In this document: positions 22,604 to 30,752 of the stretch, piece after piece
How the letters are laid out: each line of letters starts with the position of its first letter
Position numbering within the stretch: the stretch's first letter is position 1
Virus record (IMG/VR): IMGVR_UViG_3300037143_000045
Coordinates: 1-41,791 of that record
DNA from: a virus
Length of the DNA: 41,791 nt
Direction: 5' to 3' (one strand)
Notes under the pieces: model-generated
Told to the model about the DNA's origin: nothing
Databases searched by the model: none
What the model saw: only the letters and a program-made list of their open reading frames with translations
Position numbers and translations under genes: made by a program

Positions 22604-23047
22604 ATGACTGGATATACCGGATCCCAGGCCCAGGCGGGCCGGGGAACAACCCTCGGCATCGGCGCGACGCCCACGCTGATCGGCGAGCTCGACAACGTTC
22701 CGATGGATCTGCCGGAATGGAACACGGATGACGTGACGAACTTCGAATCCGGTTCGGACGAAGAGTTCATCACGACCATTCGCAAGTCGATGGAGTACTC
22801 CGTCACCGGCAACCGCGTCAGCTCCGATGCCGGCCAGATCGCCGTGGAAACGGCCTATGCCGCGGGTTCGCTGTCCTCGTTCACCCTGACGCTGCCGAAG
22901 ACGGCGGCGCAGACAACCAGCGGCGACAAGTATGTCTTCAATGCGCTGGTGCTCAGCCAGTCGTTCAAGATCGAGACGACGAAGAAGGTCACCTTCAGCA
23001 TGAAGCTGAAGACGTCGGGCCCGGTGGCGTTCACCGCCGGCAGCTAA
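22604..23047 (+). CDS. major tail tube protein
   Basis: The 147-aa product has GGAGGACAC upstream. Characteristic features are a GRGTTLGIG start, then LPEWNTDDVTNFESGSDEEF, an extended loop, and the C-terminal strands KTSGPVAF. Genomic order (tail completion, tube, chaperones, tape measure) confirms the assignment. An intrinsic terminator follows, as expected for a highly expressed structural gene. Confidence 0.88.
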   Translation: MTGYTGSQAQAGRGTTLGIGATPTLIGELDNVPMDLPEWNTDDVTNFESGSDEEFITTIRKSMEYSVTGNRVSSDAGQIAVETAYAAGSLSSFTLTLPKTAAQTTSGDKYVFNALVLSQSFKIETTKKVTFSMKLKTSGPVAFTAGS

Positions 23048-23085
23048 GTTTCTCCCGGTGAGGTAGTGCAGCAGTGCAGCAACGC

Positions 23086-23118
23086 AGGGCCGGGCAACGT
23101 TCCGGCCCTGATCTTTTT
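23086..23118 (+). terminator. rho-independent terminator after the tail tube gene
   Basis: AGGGCCGG (23086-23093) pairs with CCGGCCCT (23102-23109) and is followed by GATCTTTTT. The stem is perfect. It probably lets the tube protein be made in excess over the downstream chaperones. Confidence 0.8.
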
Positions 23119-23130
23119 AAGGGTGTAAAA

Positions 23131-23514
23131 ATGAGAAAAAATCAGCCAGGCGGTTCTTCGGAATTTTCCGATCCGACGTTGCCGGAGACCTACGTCGACA
23201 TCGACGGCGAGAAGTTCAGGTTATGTTTCGATTTCGCGGCGCTGGCGCAGGCGAAGAGAAAGCTGCAGGAGCAGGGCGTGGAGATCAACATTCTCCACTC
23301 GCTCAACTTTTACACGCTCGACGTGGACACGCTCGCTGCGATCTTCTACGCGGCGGCGCACCGCTTCCATCCAAAGATGGAATGGTCGAAGGCGCAAAAG
23401 CTCACGAATCTGAGAACTGGAGCGGCGATCATTGAGGGTCTGGCGGCCGCCTATGCCGCAGCGATGACCGACCCAAAGAGAAACCCTCGGGAGGGGACGA
23501 CACAGAAAGCCTGA
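23131..23514 (+). CDS. tail assembly chaperone, short form (gpG-like)
   Basis: ATG 23131 has AAGGG upstream. The 127-aa product begins with a strand segment YVDIDGEKFRLCFDFAALAQ and continues with helical LDVDTLAAIFYAAAHRFHP and AAIIEGLAAAYAAAM, typical of the first-frame tail chaperone that wraps the tape measure protein. The in-frame slippery heptamer C-CCA-AAG at 23472-23478 lies 34 bases before its stop. Shifting by -1 there joins it to the long downstream frame. Confidence 0.8.
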   Translation: MRKNQPGGSSEFSDPTLPETYVDIDGEKFRLCFDFAALAQAKRKLQEQGVEINILHSLNFYTLDVDTLAAIFYAAAHRFHPKMEWSKAQKLTNLRTGAAIIEGLAAAYAAAMTDPKRNPREGTTQKA

Positions 23515-23906
23515 GCGAGCAGGAGCTCTGGCTGCATCTCTGGTCCGTCGCCCGATACGACCTGCATCTCAGTGATGCCGACTTTTTCCGGCTCACGCCG
23601 CGCAAGCTTGACGCCCTGCTGACCCGAAGAAGGGCCGGTGTTGAGCGCAACGAGCTTCTTTTCGCTCAGCTGACTGAAAAGGCGGTGAATTACAGCGTCA
23701 GAGCGCCCAAGGATCCGGCGCGGATTCAGGATTTCATGCCGTCGCAGTGGGTGGCCGACGTGAAGAGGAAGGCGGCGGTGCCAGACATAAGCAAGCCGGT
23801 TCGCATGACCGCGTGGCGGCGCAGGGAGGTAGCCGACAACTGGCGTCGGTTCATGAGCAGCGGCTTTGCCGGCTATACGACGGTGGAGACGCCGGACGCG
23901 GGATAG
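23131..23906 (+). CDS. tail assembly chaperone, frameshifted long form (gpGT-like)
   Basis: The -1 frame is open from 23436 to the TAG at 23904-23906 and has no good start codon near its beginning. It encodes SEQELWLHLWSVARYDLHLS ... LTPRKLDALL ... DFMPSQWV, the usual T-domain of two-frame siphovirus chaperones. Slippage at C-CCA-AAG (23472-23478; CCA to CCC and AAG to AAA) gives join(23131..23478, 23478..23906), about 258 aa. A small stem CCCT/AGGG (23484-23495) follows at a suitable distance. In lambda the equivalent site is G-GGA-AAG. Confidence 0.78.
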
Positions 23907-23918
23907 TGGGACTGCCAG

Positions 23919-23927
23919 TGGTATACT
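23919..23927 (+). promoter_or_regulatory. extended -10 promoter of the secreted cargo gene
   Basis: TGGTATACT is an extended -10 element (TG-N-TATACT) 24 bases before the ATG at 23951. No good -35 is seen, which is acceptable for this promoter type. It would allow expression from the lysogen independently of the late operon. Confidence 0.5.
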
Positions 23928-23950
23928 GCCGACGGCTTTCCGGAGGAAAC

Positions 23951-24379
23951 ATGTTGAAGCTGCTGGCAGTTATAAGTTTGCTAACTTGCGCGATAGGTCA
24001 TGCGCAGTCCGCGCCGACTATCTTCATCGACGCCGACAGTACCTTCGCGCCGTCGATCACGGCGGCCATGATCAGGAAACATGTTCCGGTGTCGATTGTC
24101 ATCGACCCGGAGCATGCGGAGTACGTGCTGAAGGCTGCACCGGTCATGTCGAAAGACGAGAGCGGCGCGGGGAAGGTCGCGAGGTGCCTGTTTCTGGACT
24201 GCGCGGGCATGAACGGTTTCTCGGCCGTGTCGGTGCAGTTGGTGCGAACGAAAGATAGCTCGGTGGTGTGGGCGTATCAGGTGCGGAAGGCCATGAGCGG
24301 GCCGGCGGGGCTGCAGTCGCTGTCGGAAGCGATCGCCAAACACTGCAAGGACGATTACCTGAAAAAGCATTCCGAATAA
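23951..24379 (+). CDS. secreted cargo (moron) protein, acidobacterial type
   Basis: The 142-aa product has GGAGGA just upstream and a Sec signal peptide (LKLLAVISLLTCAIGHAQS). The mature part reads FIDADSTFAPSITAAMIRKH, VSIVIDPEHAEYVLKAAPV, GKVARCLFLDCAG, VSVQLV and SVVWAYQVRKA, ending SEAIAKHCKDDYL. I recall chromosomal proteins of this pattern in Acidobacteriota, function unknown. It interrupts the tail operon between chaperones and gp10-like gene and has its own promoter, so it is a cargo gene rather than a virion gene. Confidence 0.75.
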   Translation: MLKLLAVISLLTCAIGHAQSAPTIFIDADSTFAPSITAAMIRKHVPVSIVIDPEHAEYVLKAAPVMSKDESGAGKVARCLFLDCAGMNGFSAVSVQLVRTKDSSVVWAYQVRKAMSGPAGLQSLSEAIAKHCKDDYLKKHSE

Positions 24380-24393
24380 CCGGTTTGTGGGAC

Positions 24394-24421
24394 TTGACAT
24401 CCCTGGAGGGGGTGCTATCCT
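24394..24421 (+). promoter_or_regulatory. strong sigma70 promoter of the second cargo gene
   Basis: TTGACA (24394-24399), 16 bases, TGC-TATCCT (24413-24421): a consensus -35 plus an extended -10. It is the best promoter seen in the window. A short stem GGGAG-AGT-CTCCC (24435-24447) directly before the ATG could mask the ribosome site. Confidence 0.75.
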
Positions 24422-24448
24422 GGCGGTTCTGGAAGGGAGAGTCTCCCC

Positions 24449-24709
24449 ATGAAGCTCGCAGGATGGGTCGCGATCGCGGTTGCGGTGCTGTTACTGGGCG
24501 CGGTGTTCGTGCAGTGGAGGAACGACACGGAGGCAGCGGCTGAACGTATTCAGCGTGGCTTTGCGGAGATATCCGCCGGGGATAGCGCCGCGCTTGATGC
24601 CGATTCCGCGCGAGCGGATGCAGAGAGGAACATGTGGACCATCGAGGGCATCGCCGGGGCCGGCTTCCTCGTGGCGGGGCTGGTCATGCTGCGGAAGCGA
24701 ACCGCTTGA
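24449..24709 (+). CDS. small two-helix membrane protein, second cargo gene
   Basis: The 86-aa product has an N-terminal membrane helix (about residues 5-22, WVAIAVAVLLLGAVFVQW), a charged helical loop of about 40 residues and a second helix (about 62-80) ending in RKRTA. It is transcribed from its own strong promoter and followed by an intrinsic terminator, so it is a self-contained unit within the tail operon. Superinfection exclusion is a common role for such proteins but there is no sequence evidence for it here. Confidence 0.65.
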   Translation: MKLAGWVAIAVAVLLLGAVFVQWRNDTEAAAERIQRGFAEISAGDSAALDADSARADAERNMWTIEGIAGAGFLVAGLVMLRKRTA

Positions 24710-24734
24710 GTTAAAAGGAAAGTAACGAGTTTTG

Positions 24735-24760
24735 AAGCCGCCTTTCGGGGCGGCTTTCTT
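24735..24760 (+). terminator. rho-independent terminator
   Basis: AAGCCGCC (24735-24742) pairs with GGCGGCTT (24749-24756) around TTTCGG, followed by TCTT. It closes the cargo gene unit just before the gp10-like gene. Confidence 0.8.
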
Positions 24761-24775
24761 ATTGGAGGCACGGCG

Positions 24776-25333
24776 GTGGGCGGGTTCACAATCCAAATCG
24801 AGGGCTTGCGTGAGCTCGATGCGAAGCTCAGCGAGATGAAGGACTCTCAGATCAAGCGAGTAATTCGTCACGGGCTCGATGCCGGTGGCGAAGCGATGAG
24901 GCGGTCCATTGCCGAAGCGGCGCCAGAGAGGCCGGATCTGCCCAGCGGCGACGCGCTCCCGGCCGGAGCCATGAAGCAGGACATTGAAGTTCGACGCGGG
25001 CGATTCGAGGGGCTGCTGGCTGTGTTTGTGGGGCCGGGGAAGTACACGCGACGCCAGGCGGGATGGGTTGAATACGGTCATCGGCTGGTGCGCGGCGGGA
25101 CCTCCCAATTGAAGAGGACGATCTTCGGAAACGTGAAATATAAGGGCCCGGGCTCGGAGGTGGGTGAGGTGAAAGCTCACTCTTTCATCCGTCTGGCCTA
25201 TGAAGGGTTTCGCGAAGAAGCGGTGCAGGTGGCTGTCGATACGATGCGGCGGGATGTCAAGCTGGGCGCGGTGCCAAGTTCCGTCTACGAAGGGCGTGGG
25301 GCGGAAGACAACTACACCGGGGAGGACTACTGA
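24776..25333 (+). CDS. HK97 gp10-like tail/neck protein
   Basis: The product is 185 aa with a GTG start and GGAGG at good distance. It has IEGLRELDAKLSEMKD at the N-terminus, then IRHGLDAGGEAMRRSI, VGPGKYTRRQAGWVEYGH and a final HSFIRLAYEGFREEAVQVA, the order found in HK97 gp10-family proteins. In most HK97-like phages this gene lies between head closure and tail completion; here it is displaced behind the chaperones and cargo genes. It overlaps the tape measure start by one base. Confidence 0.82.
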   Translation: MGGFTIQIEGLRELDAKLSEMKDSQIKRVIRHGLDAGGEAMRRSIAEAAPERPDLPSGDALPAGAMKQDIEVRRGRFEGLLAVFVGPGKYTRRQAGWVEYGHRLVRGGTSQLKRTIFGNVKYKGPGSEVGEVKAHSFIRLAYEGFREEAVQVAVDTMRRDVKLGAVPSSVYEGRGAEDNYTGEDY

Positions 25334-27894
25334 TGGCCGAGGCGGGCAGTGTAAAAATCATCTTCGCGGCAGATGCGACCAGCTACAGTGCCGCGCTGTC
25401 CTCGATGCAAAAACAGATGGACTCGTTCGCCGCCAAAGCCGGGGCGGCGGGGCGGAGCGGCGCGGCTGCCGGGCATGGCATGGTTGCGCCCTGGCAGGCC
25501 TCATCGGCCGCATTGCGTGTTGCCGAAGGCAACATGACGAACAATATCCGCGCCGCGGAAAGGTTCCTCGCCACGATTCCTGGAGTGGGCCGCGCGTTGC
25601 AGGTGGCCTTCCCGGTTGTCGGAGCCGTCGCCCTTCTGGGCGTATTTGCGCGAATGGGCAACGAGGTTGTGGACTTCATCAAGAAGACGAACAGGATCCC
25701 GCAGGCGCTGGAGACTGCCTTTCGGGAATCGTTGCTGAGTGGTCAGTCGGCGGCCGACGAGCTCCAGAAGGAGAACGATGCCCTCGACAATCAAATCGCG
25801 AAGCTCGAGGGACGGCCGCAAAACAATCTGGCCACGGCGATCGACGACGCGCGTATCGCGGCCGATAAGTTGGAGCAGTCGCTCATGCGCGACAATCGCG
25901 AGATTGCGGAGCTGCTGAAGCAGAACCAAATTGGGTCGCTCGGCGAGCTGCTCACCGGTAAGGGGCGAACGACGGCCGTCGCGGGAGACGTCAACTACTG
26001 GAATCAGGAGCTGGCGAATAAGGCGAAGGATTTCGACAAGGCGGTGCACGCATTCGGACCGGACAGTGTGCAGGCGAAGTCGGCGCAGACTGCACTCGCA
26101 CAGCGGCGACAGGCGGCGGAAGCCAACATGCAGATGGAGATCGACGTTCGCAAGCCCAGCCCCGACCGTGCGGCGAACATTACCGGCGACCAGGACCCGA
26201 ATCTGAACATCGCCCAGGGCTATCTCGCGATTCTGCAGCAGCAGGACAGAATGGACAGCCTGAGCGGGCAGCACGAGCAGAAGAAAAGCGTTGCGGATGC
26301 GCTGACCCACGCGCGCGAGCTACAAGCCGCGGCAAAGGAGCGCGGTGCTCAGCAAATGCAGGCGTGGGAGAAAGAACTTTCGGAGCAGAAGTCGAAGCAT
26401 GTCATGAGCCTCGACGAGGATGCAGATTTTTGGCAAAAGCGTGCCGACAGCGTGACGAAAGGCTCAATGCTGTACACTGACGCGCTGAAAAAGGCAAATG
26501 ATTTGCGTGCCGCGAGTCAGGTCCAGTATCAGCAGGAGTTCACCGGAGACGTGATCGAGAAGATGCGCTCCGGAGAAGCGGGCGACTCGTCGAGCGATCG
26601 CGTGCACGCCGCGCTGCAGGAGCAGTATGTCGGCGACGACACGCACGAGCGAGAGATCAAACGCCAAACGGAGGAGGGCGCCACGCGCGCCTTCGCTGCG
26701 GCCGAGCAGCAGCGCAAGGCGGCGGATAGCCTCGCGGAGGAAGCGATCCGGCTGCAGGAGCAGAGCGGGCAGCTCTCCCGCGCCGGCGCCGCGCAGGCCC
26801 TGATGACGGTCCATCAGGAGAGCTTTGCGAACTGGTCGGCGGCGTCCGCCTCGTTCTCGGCGCAGTTCCCGAATCTGGCCGTGCCGGGCGCGACGCAAGC
26901 CCTGCAGGAGTACGGGAAACAATCGCAGCAGGATGAAGCCGCGCAGGAGGCCACAACCTCGCTGGGTGCGCTGCGCGAGGCGACGGATCGCATGACGCAG
27001 GCCTTCACGGATCTGCCCGCGCACCTGACGCAGCTGATGACGAGCGCCATCAGCGGCTTCAATGAGGCGTTCTCCAGTGCGGTCATGGCGCACACCACGA
27101 GCGGCGTCGAGTATCGCCGCGGGATCACGAATGCGGTGGGTGGCCAGTTCCGCTCGCTGGGCGCAAAGGGCCTCGATTCCGCGTTGCAGATGGGCGAGGG
27201 CGGCCTGATGTCGAAGCTCGGCTTTGGCAAGTCGAAGCCGACCGGGACGCAGTCCGATCCGCTTTTTGTAAGGTTGATCGCAGCAGCGGGCGCCGCCGGC
27301 GGAACTCTCGACAGCACGGGAGCTGGGTCGCTGCTGCTGAGCGCGCTGGGCGCATCGGGTCCCGCGGGCACCACGGGCAGCAGCAAGGGCAGCTTCCTCT
27401 CCACGGTGCTGCCGGCGCTGACGCAAATGATTCCGCACCGCGCCTCGGGCGGTCCGATTCCGGCGAATACGCCGGCGATCGTCGGCGAGAATGGGCCGGA
27501 GCTGTTCATGTCGAGCCGGGCCGGTCACATCGTGCCCAACAGTGCGCTGGGCGGCGCGCTCTCGAAAGTGCTGCCGGCGCTGACGCATATGATTCCCGGC
27601 TTTGCCTCCGGAGGCCCGATTCCGTCGAACATGCCGGCGATCGTCGGCGAGAACGGGCCGGAGCTGTTCATGCCGGCGAGCTCCGGGCGCATTGTGCCGA
27701 ACGGAGACTTCGGAGGCGGCGCCGGCGGTGGAGACACGCACGTCCATGTGGACGCGCGCGGCGCGCACGATCCAACCGCGACCGAAGCCGCCGTGCATCG
27801 CGCCATGAAGTCGTACCTGCCGCACCTGGACGCGCGCACGATCGCCACGGTGCGGGCCTACAACAAGGCGCGGCCGGGAACGGCGCGACTGTGA
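25333..27894 (+). CDS. tape measure protein
   Basis: The product is 853 aa. It has an N-terminal variable part, a hydrophobic stretch (about residues 90-112, VGRALQVAFPVVGAVALLGVF), long helical coiled-coil regions rich in Q, A, E and R, and a glycine-rich C-terminus. The C-terminus carries two 54-residue repeats with ASGGPIP and AIVGENGPELFM, a common ending of tape measures. At about 1.5 angstrom per residue the tail would be near 130 nm. The order after the chaperones agrees. Confidence 0.92.
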   Translation: MAEAGSVKIIFAADATSYSAALSSMQKQMDSFAAKAGAAGRSGAAAGHGMVAPWQASSAALRVAEGNMTNNIRAAERFLATIPGVGRALQVAFPVVGAVALLGVFARMGNEVVDFIKKTNRIPQALETAFRESLLSGQSAADELQKENDALDNQIAKLEGRPQNNLATAIDDARIAADKLEQSLMRDNREIAELLKQNQIGSLGELLTGKGRTTAVAGDVNYWNQELANKAKDFDKAVHAFGPDSVQAKSAQTALAQRRQAAEANMQMEIDVRKPSPDRAANITGDQDPNLNIAQGYLAILQQQDRMDSLSGQHEQKKSVADALTHARELQAAAKERGAQQMQAWEKELSEQKSKHVMSLDEDADFWQKRADSVTKGSMLYTDALKKANDLRAASQVQYQQEFTGDVIEKMRSGEAGDSSSDRVHAALQEQYVGDDTHEREIKRQTEEGATRAFAAAEQQRKAADSLAEEAIRLQEQSGQLSRAGAAQALMTVHQESFANWSAASASFSAQFPNLAVPGATQALQEYGKQSQQDEAAQEATTSLGALREATDRMTQAFTDLPAHLTQLMTSAISGFNEAFSSAVMAHTTSGVEYRRGITNAVGGQFRSLGAKGLDSALQMGEGGLMSKLGFGKSKPTGTQSDPLFVRLIAAAGAAGGTLDSTGAGSLLLSALGASGPAGTTGSSKGSFLSTVLPALTQMIPHRASGGPIPANTPAIVGENGPELFMSSRAGHIVPNSALGGALSKVLPALTHMIPGFASGGPIPSNMPAIVGENGPELFMPASSGRIVPNGDFGGGAGGGDTHVHVDARGAHDPTATEAAVHRAMKSYLPHLDARTIATVRAYNKARPGTARL
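27406..27729 (+). repeat. 162-bp tandem repeat in the tape measure gene (2 diverged copies)
   Basis: Copies start at 27406 and 27568 with GTGCTGCCGGCGCTGACGCA. Each encodes VLPALT-x-MIP, ASGGPIP, then PAIVGENGPELFM and IVPN. The copies are clearly related but differ at many positions, so the duplication is old. Confidence 0.85.
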
Positions 27895-27959
27895 GGCTTT
27901 TCGTCGTTGGACGAGCACTTTACGTTCACTGCGCCAGACAGGGCGCGCGAAACACAACA

Positions 27960-27990
27960 ACAGCTCCGCTCACCGCGGGGCTGTTCTTTT
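27960..27990 (+). terminator. rho-independent terminator after the tape measure gene
   Basis: ACAGCTCCGC (27960-27969) pairs with GCGGGGCTGT (27975-27984), with one T-G wobble, followed by TCTTTT. It separates the tail assembly genes from the first fibre gene. Confidence 0.8.
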
Positions 27991-28004
27991 GGGGGAGATC
28001 TCCG

Positions 28005-30740
28005 ATGAAACGCTGGATTCCTGGCGCGCTCGCCGCGCTGCTGCTGCTGCCGTGCGCCCTCGCGCAGACGGGCTACGTGACGATGACGGCGGCCAATCTG
28101 ATCGACCAGAGCGGCGGCGGAGCCACGATCACGAATGCGACGGCGACGTTCTGTCTCGTGAATGCCGGCGGCACGCCGATCGGCGTGCATATCGGTTCGA
28201 GCTCCGGCGGCCAGGCCGCGCCCCGCTGTTCGTCGGGCCCGGTGAATAACGGCGCGCTGGTTGGGACGTGGCAGGCGGCCGACCCCACCGCCGCGGGCAC
28301 GAATCTGGTACCGGACCCGATCCTGACGAGTTGGACGACGTGGTCGAATCCTGGGGCGGGCTGGAGCATTCAGCCAGGCTCGGTAGGGCTGGCGGGCGTC
28401 AATTTCTTCCAGTTAAACACGTCCGCGAATGGCACGAACGCGTATTCGCAGTCTGCTGCGATTACGGTGGTTCCAGGGCAGACCTATACGTTCACGGGGT
28501 ATATGAACGCCCTTGATGTCACTGCTGGCAGCTTGTATTGGCAGGTGTGGGCCGAAGGTTCGGGGACGCAGTTGGGCGCGGTTGCGGCCACGCTGGGTGC
28601 GGTGGGGGGTTATTACACTGTCCAGTTCACTGTGCCGAGCGGGGTGACATCCGTTCTGGTGCGAGCCGTGATCAACTCGCTGGCGATTACGTCCGGTAAC
28701 ACCGCCGCATTCGCGGCACCGCTGCTGCAGGCCGGCAGCGCGCGGCTCGTCGATACCAACCTCAGCAACCCGCAGAATCCCTGCTATCAACTCACGGTCA
28801 CCGACAACACCAGCGGCAGCGTCCTGCTGGGCGGACCGGGATCCGGGTACAGTTGCCTGCAGCCGCAATGGACGGAAAGCTCGCCGATGAGCTGCGTCGC
28901 CGGCCTCTGCAACCTTGACAGCTATATCCCGACGACTACGCCCGGGGTGATGATCGGGCTCGCCGGGCCAGTGGGTCCCACAGGGGCCACAGGGGCAACG
29001 GGGGCGACTGGAGCGACTGGGCTATCCGGCTCTGTCTCCGCTGCGGGGTCGGCTGGAACTGTGCAAACATCCAACGGCGCGGGCGGATTAAGTGCGGCAA
29101 CGGTTGCGAACCTGGGCGCGGCTCTCTCCGATTCGAACGGGAATTATGTCCTGAATCGCTCTCCGACGTGGCCGATTAACAGCCTTCAGTCCGGGGCGGT
29201 GCTTCTCGGTGGCGCGTGCCCGCTGTATGGCAGCGGATCGCCAACGGCTGCCCAGGAAGGCGTGATTTGTATTGGTTGGCAGGCGGGGCAAAACCTGCTC
29301 TATGCCAACGGGAGTGTGTACATCGGCAATGATGCCGGGCAGTTTAAGGTAGGCTCAGCAAGCCTGGGCGGTGAAGATGGCAACATGACCTGCGTAGGTT
29401 CCTTCGCCTGTCAGGCGGACACTACCGGCGCAGAAGACGTTGTGTACGGGATGAAAGCCTATGAATTCGGCACGGGTGAGAACAGCAGCGTAATCATCGG
29501 AAACCACAACTACTACGAAGGCGGCGGGACCGATAACATCGACATAGGTTCGACGATTGCAGACTGGGCCAACACAGCCGGTACAAACACTACATTCCTG
29601 GGAGGCACGAACAACGTCAACCTGGGTTCCCAGCTGTTTGCGGCCACCGGCCTGACCCCGAGTACAACCTATGTCGAGACGCAATCGACGGTTGTAGGGT
29701 CCGGCGCGGGAGGCTGCCTCTTTAACACGGGTCCCAATCTTCTGTTGGGCGCTGGCGTGGCTGGGCCAGACAACGCCAGCGGTCTAGGTTCCCCATATCC
29801 GTGCACGGGCACACTGCCAACTGCACAGTACAACATCTTCATCCAGCCCGGGCCGAATGGGACAAACCCTAATGTAGGGCATTCCATCACAACAGGGTCC
29901 GCCAACATCGCGATGGGAACCGGCGGTACCTCAAACCCCTGGGGCGTCCCCGGTTCAGCACTGACGAGTGGCAACGGAAATACGATCCTTGCCGCCGGAG
30001 CTGGGGCAAATGCCACGACAGCGAGCTGGCTGTCTTTGTATGGCATGGAAGCAGGGAGTGCACTGACCACGCCCAGCGGCATCAGTGCTTTCGGCGCGTG
30101 GGCACTCTATCGCTTGCAGACGGGCACACAGGACAGCGCCTTTGGGTTCCACGCCTGTGATGCGGCCACGGGCAGCGAGTCGCAGGATACCTGCCTTGGT
30201 GACACTGCCAATATTGTGGCAGGAGCGTCCAGGGCAACGGTGATTGGCCAGGCGGCCACAGCTGCGTATCAGAGCCTGGTCCTGGGGTACAGTGCATCAG
30301 ACGCGGGCAGCAACGGTACCAATGTTGTGATCGGATATTATGCCGCGTGCACAGGTTCCGGTGAGCAATACAACACCATCCTGGGTGGCTCCTGCTCGGG
30401 CACTGGGACACAATATTCCCTCGCTTTAGGCTCTCATTCGGTTGTAGCAGCATCCGATGCTACGGAGATCAATGACAGTGGAGCTACAGCCACCAACAGC
30501 ACCCAGCACACGCTCCAGTATGACTCGTGGAATTTTCTGACGAGCAGCGGAGCAGCCACCTTTCTAACTGCCACGATCACCGGGGCCGCGCCCAGCGTCA
30601 CCACGGGGCAGCTTGGCATCGGCAGCAGCACGGTCACGACGGCGACAGCGGGAGCCGCCACGCTGCCCGCTAACCCACTAGGCTTTTTAACCTGGAATCT
30701 CGCCGGTACCGCCGTCAAGGTTCCGTACTACAGCAACTAA
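28005..30740 (+). CDS. exported collagen-like tail fibre / adhesin 1
   Basis: ATG 28005 has GGGGGAG upstream. The 911-aa product starts with a Sec signal peptide (KRW, then [14 protein letters not shown]). An N-terminal domain is shared with the second fibre gene and is split by an insert of about 145 residues (100-246) that looks like a CBM4/9-type jelly roll (NLVPDPILTSWTTW ... VVPGQTYTFTGYMNA). A collagen-like stretch of 8 Gly-X-Y triplets follows (28956-29030). The long C-terminal part has YadA-head-like repeats (ATVIGQAATAAYQSLVLGY, YSLALGSHSVVA). It may be a receptor-binding fibre or a surface adhesin of the lysogen. Confidence 0.75.
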   Translation: MKRWIPGALAALLLLPCALAQTGYVTMTAANLIDQSGGGATITNATATFCLVNAGGTPIGVHIGSSSGGQAAPRCSSGPVNNGALVGTWQAADPTAAGTNLVPDPILTSWTTWSNPGAGWSIQPGSVGLAGVNFFQLNTSANGTNAYSQSAAITVVPGQTYTFTGYMNALDVTAGSLYWQVWAEGSGTQLGAVAATLGAVGGYYTVQFTVPSGVTSVLVRAVINSLAITSGNTAAFAAPLLQAGSARLVDTNLSNPQNPCYQLTVTDNTSGSVLLGGPGSGYSCLQPQWTESSPMSCVAGLCNLDSYIPTTTPGVMIGLAGPVGPTGATGATGATGATGLSGSVSAAGSAGTVQTSNGAGGLSAATVANLGAALSDSNGNYVLNRSPTWPINSLQSGAVLLGGACPLYGSGSPTAAQEGVICIGWQAGQNLLYANGSVYIGNDAGQFKVGSASLGGEDGNMTCVGSFACQADTTGAEDVVYGMKAYEFGTGENSSVIIGNHNYYEGGGTDNIDIGSTIADWANTAGTNTTFLGGTNNVNLGSQLFAATGLTPSTTYVETQSTVVGSGAGGCLFNTGPNLLLGAGVAGPDNASGLGSPYPCTGTLPTAQYNIFIQPGPNGTNPNVGHSITTGSANIAMGTGGTSNPWGVPGSALTSGNGNTILAAGAGANATTASWLSLYGMEAGSALTTPSGISAFGAWALYRLQTGTQDSAFGFHACDAATGSESQDTCLGDTANIVAGASRATVIGQAATAAYQSLVLGYSASDAGSNGTNVVIGYYAACTGSGEQYNTILGGSCSGTGTQYSLALGSHSVVAASDATEINDSGATATNSTQHTLQYDSWNFLTSSGAATFLTATITGAAPSVTTGQLGIGSSTVTTATAGAATLPANPLGFLTWNLAGTAVKVPYYSN

Positions 30741-30752
30741 GAGGAGACACAA

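Noticed and set aside
24449-24709. Superinfection-exclusion protein
   Set aside because: A two-helix cargo protein fits the general type, but no sequence feature supports this specific function.
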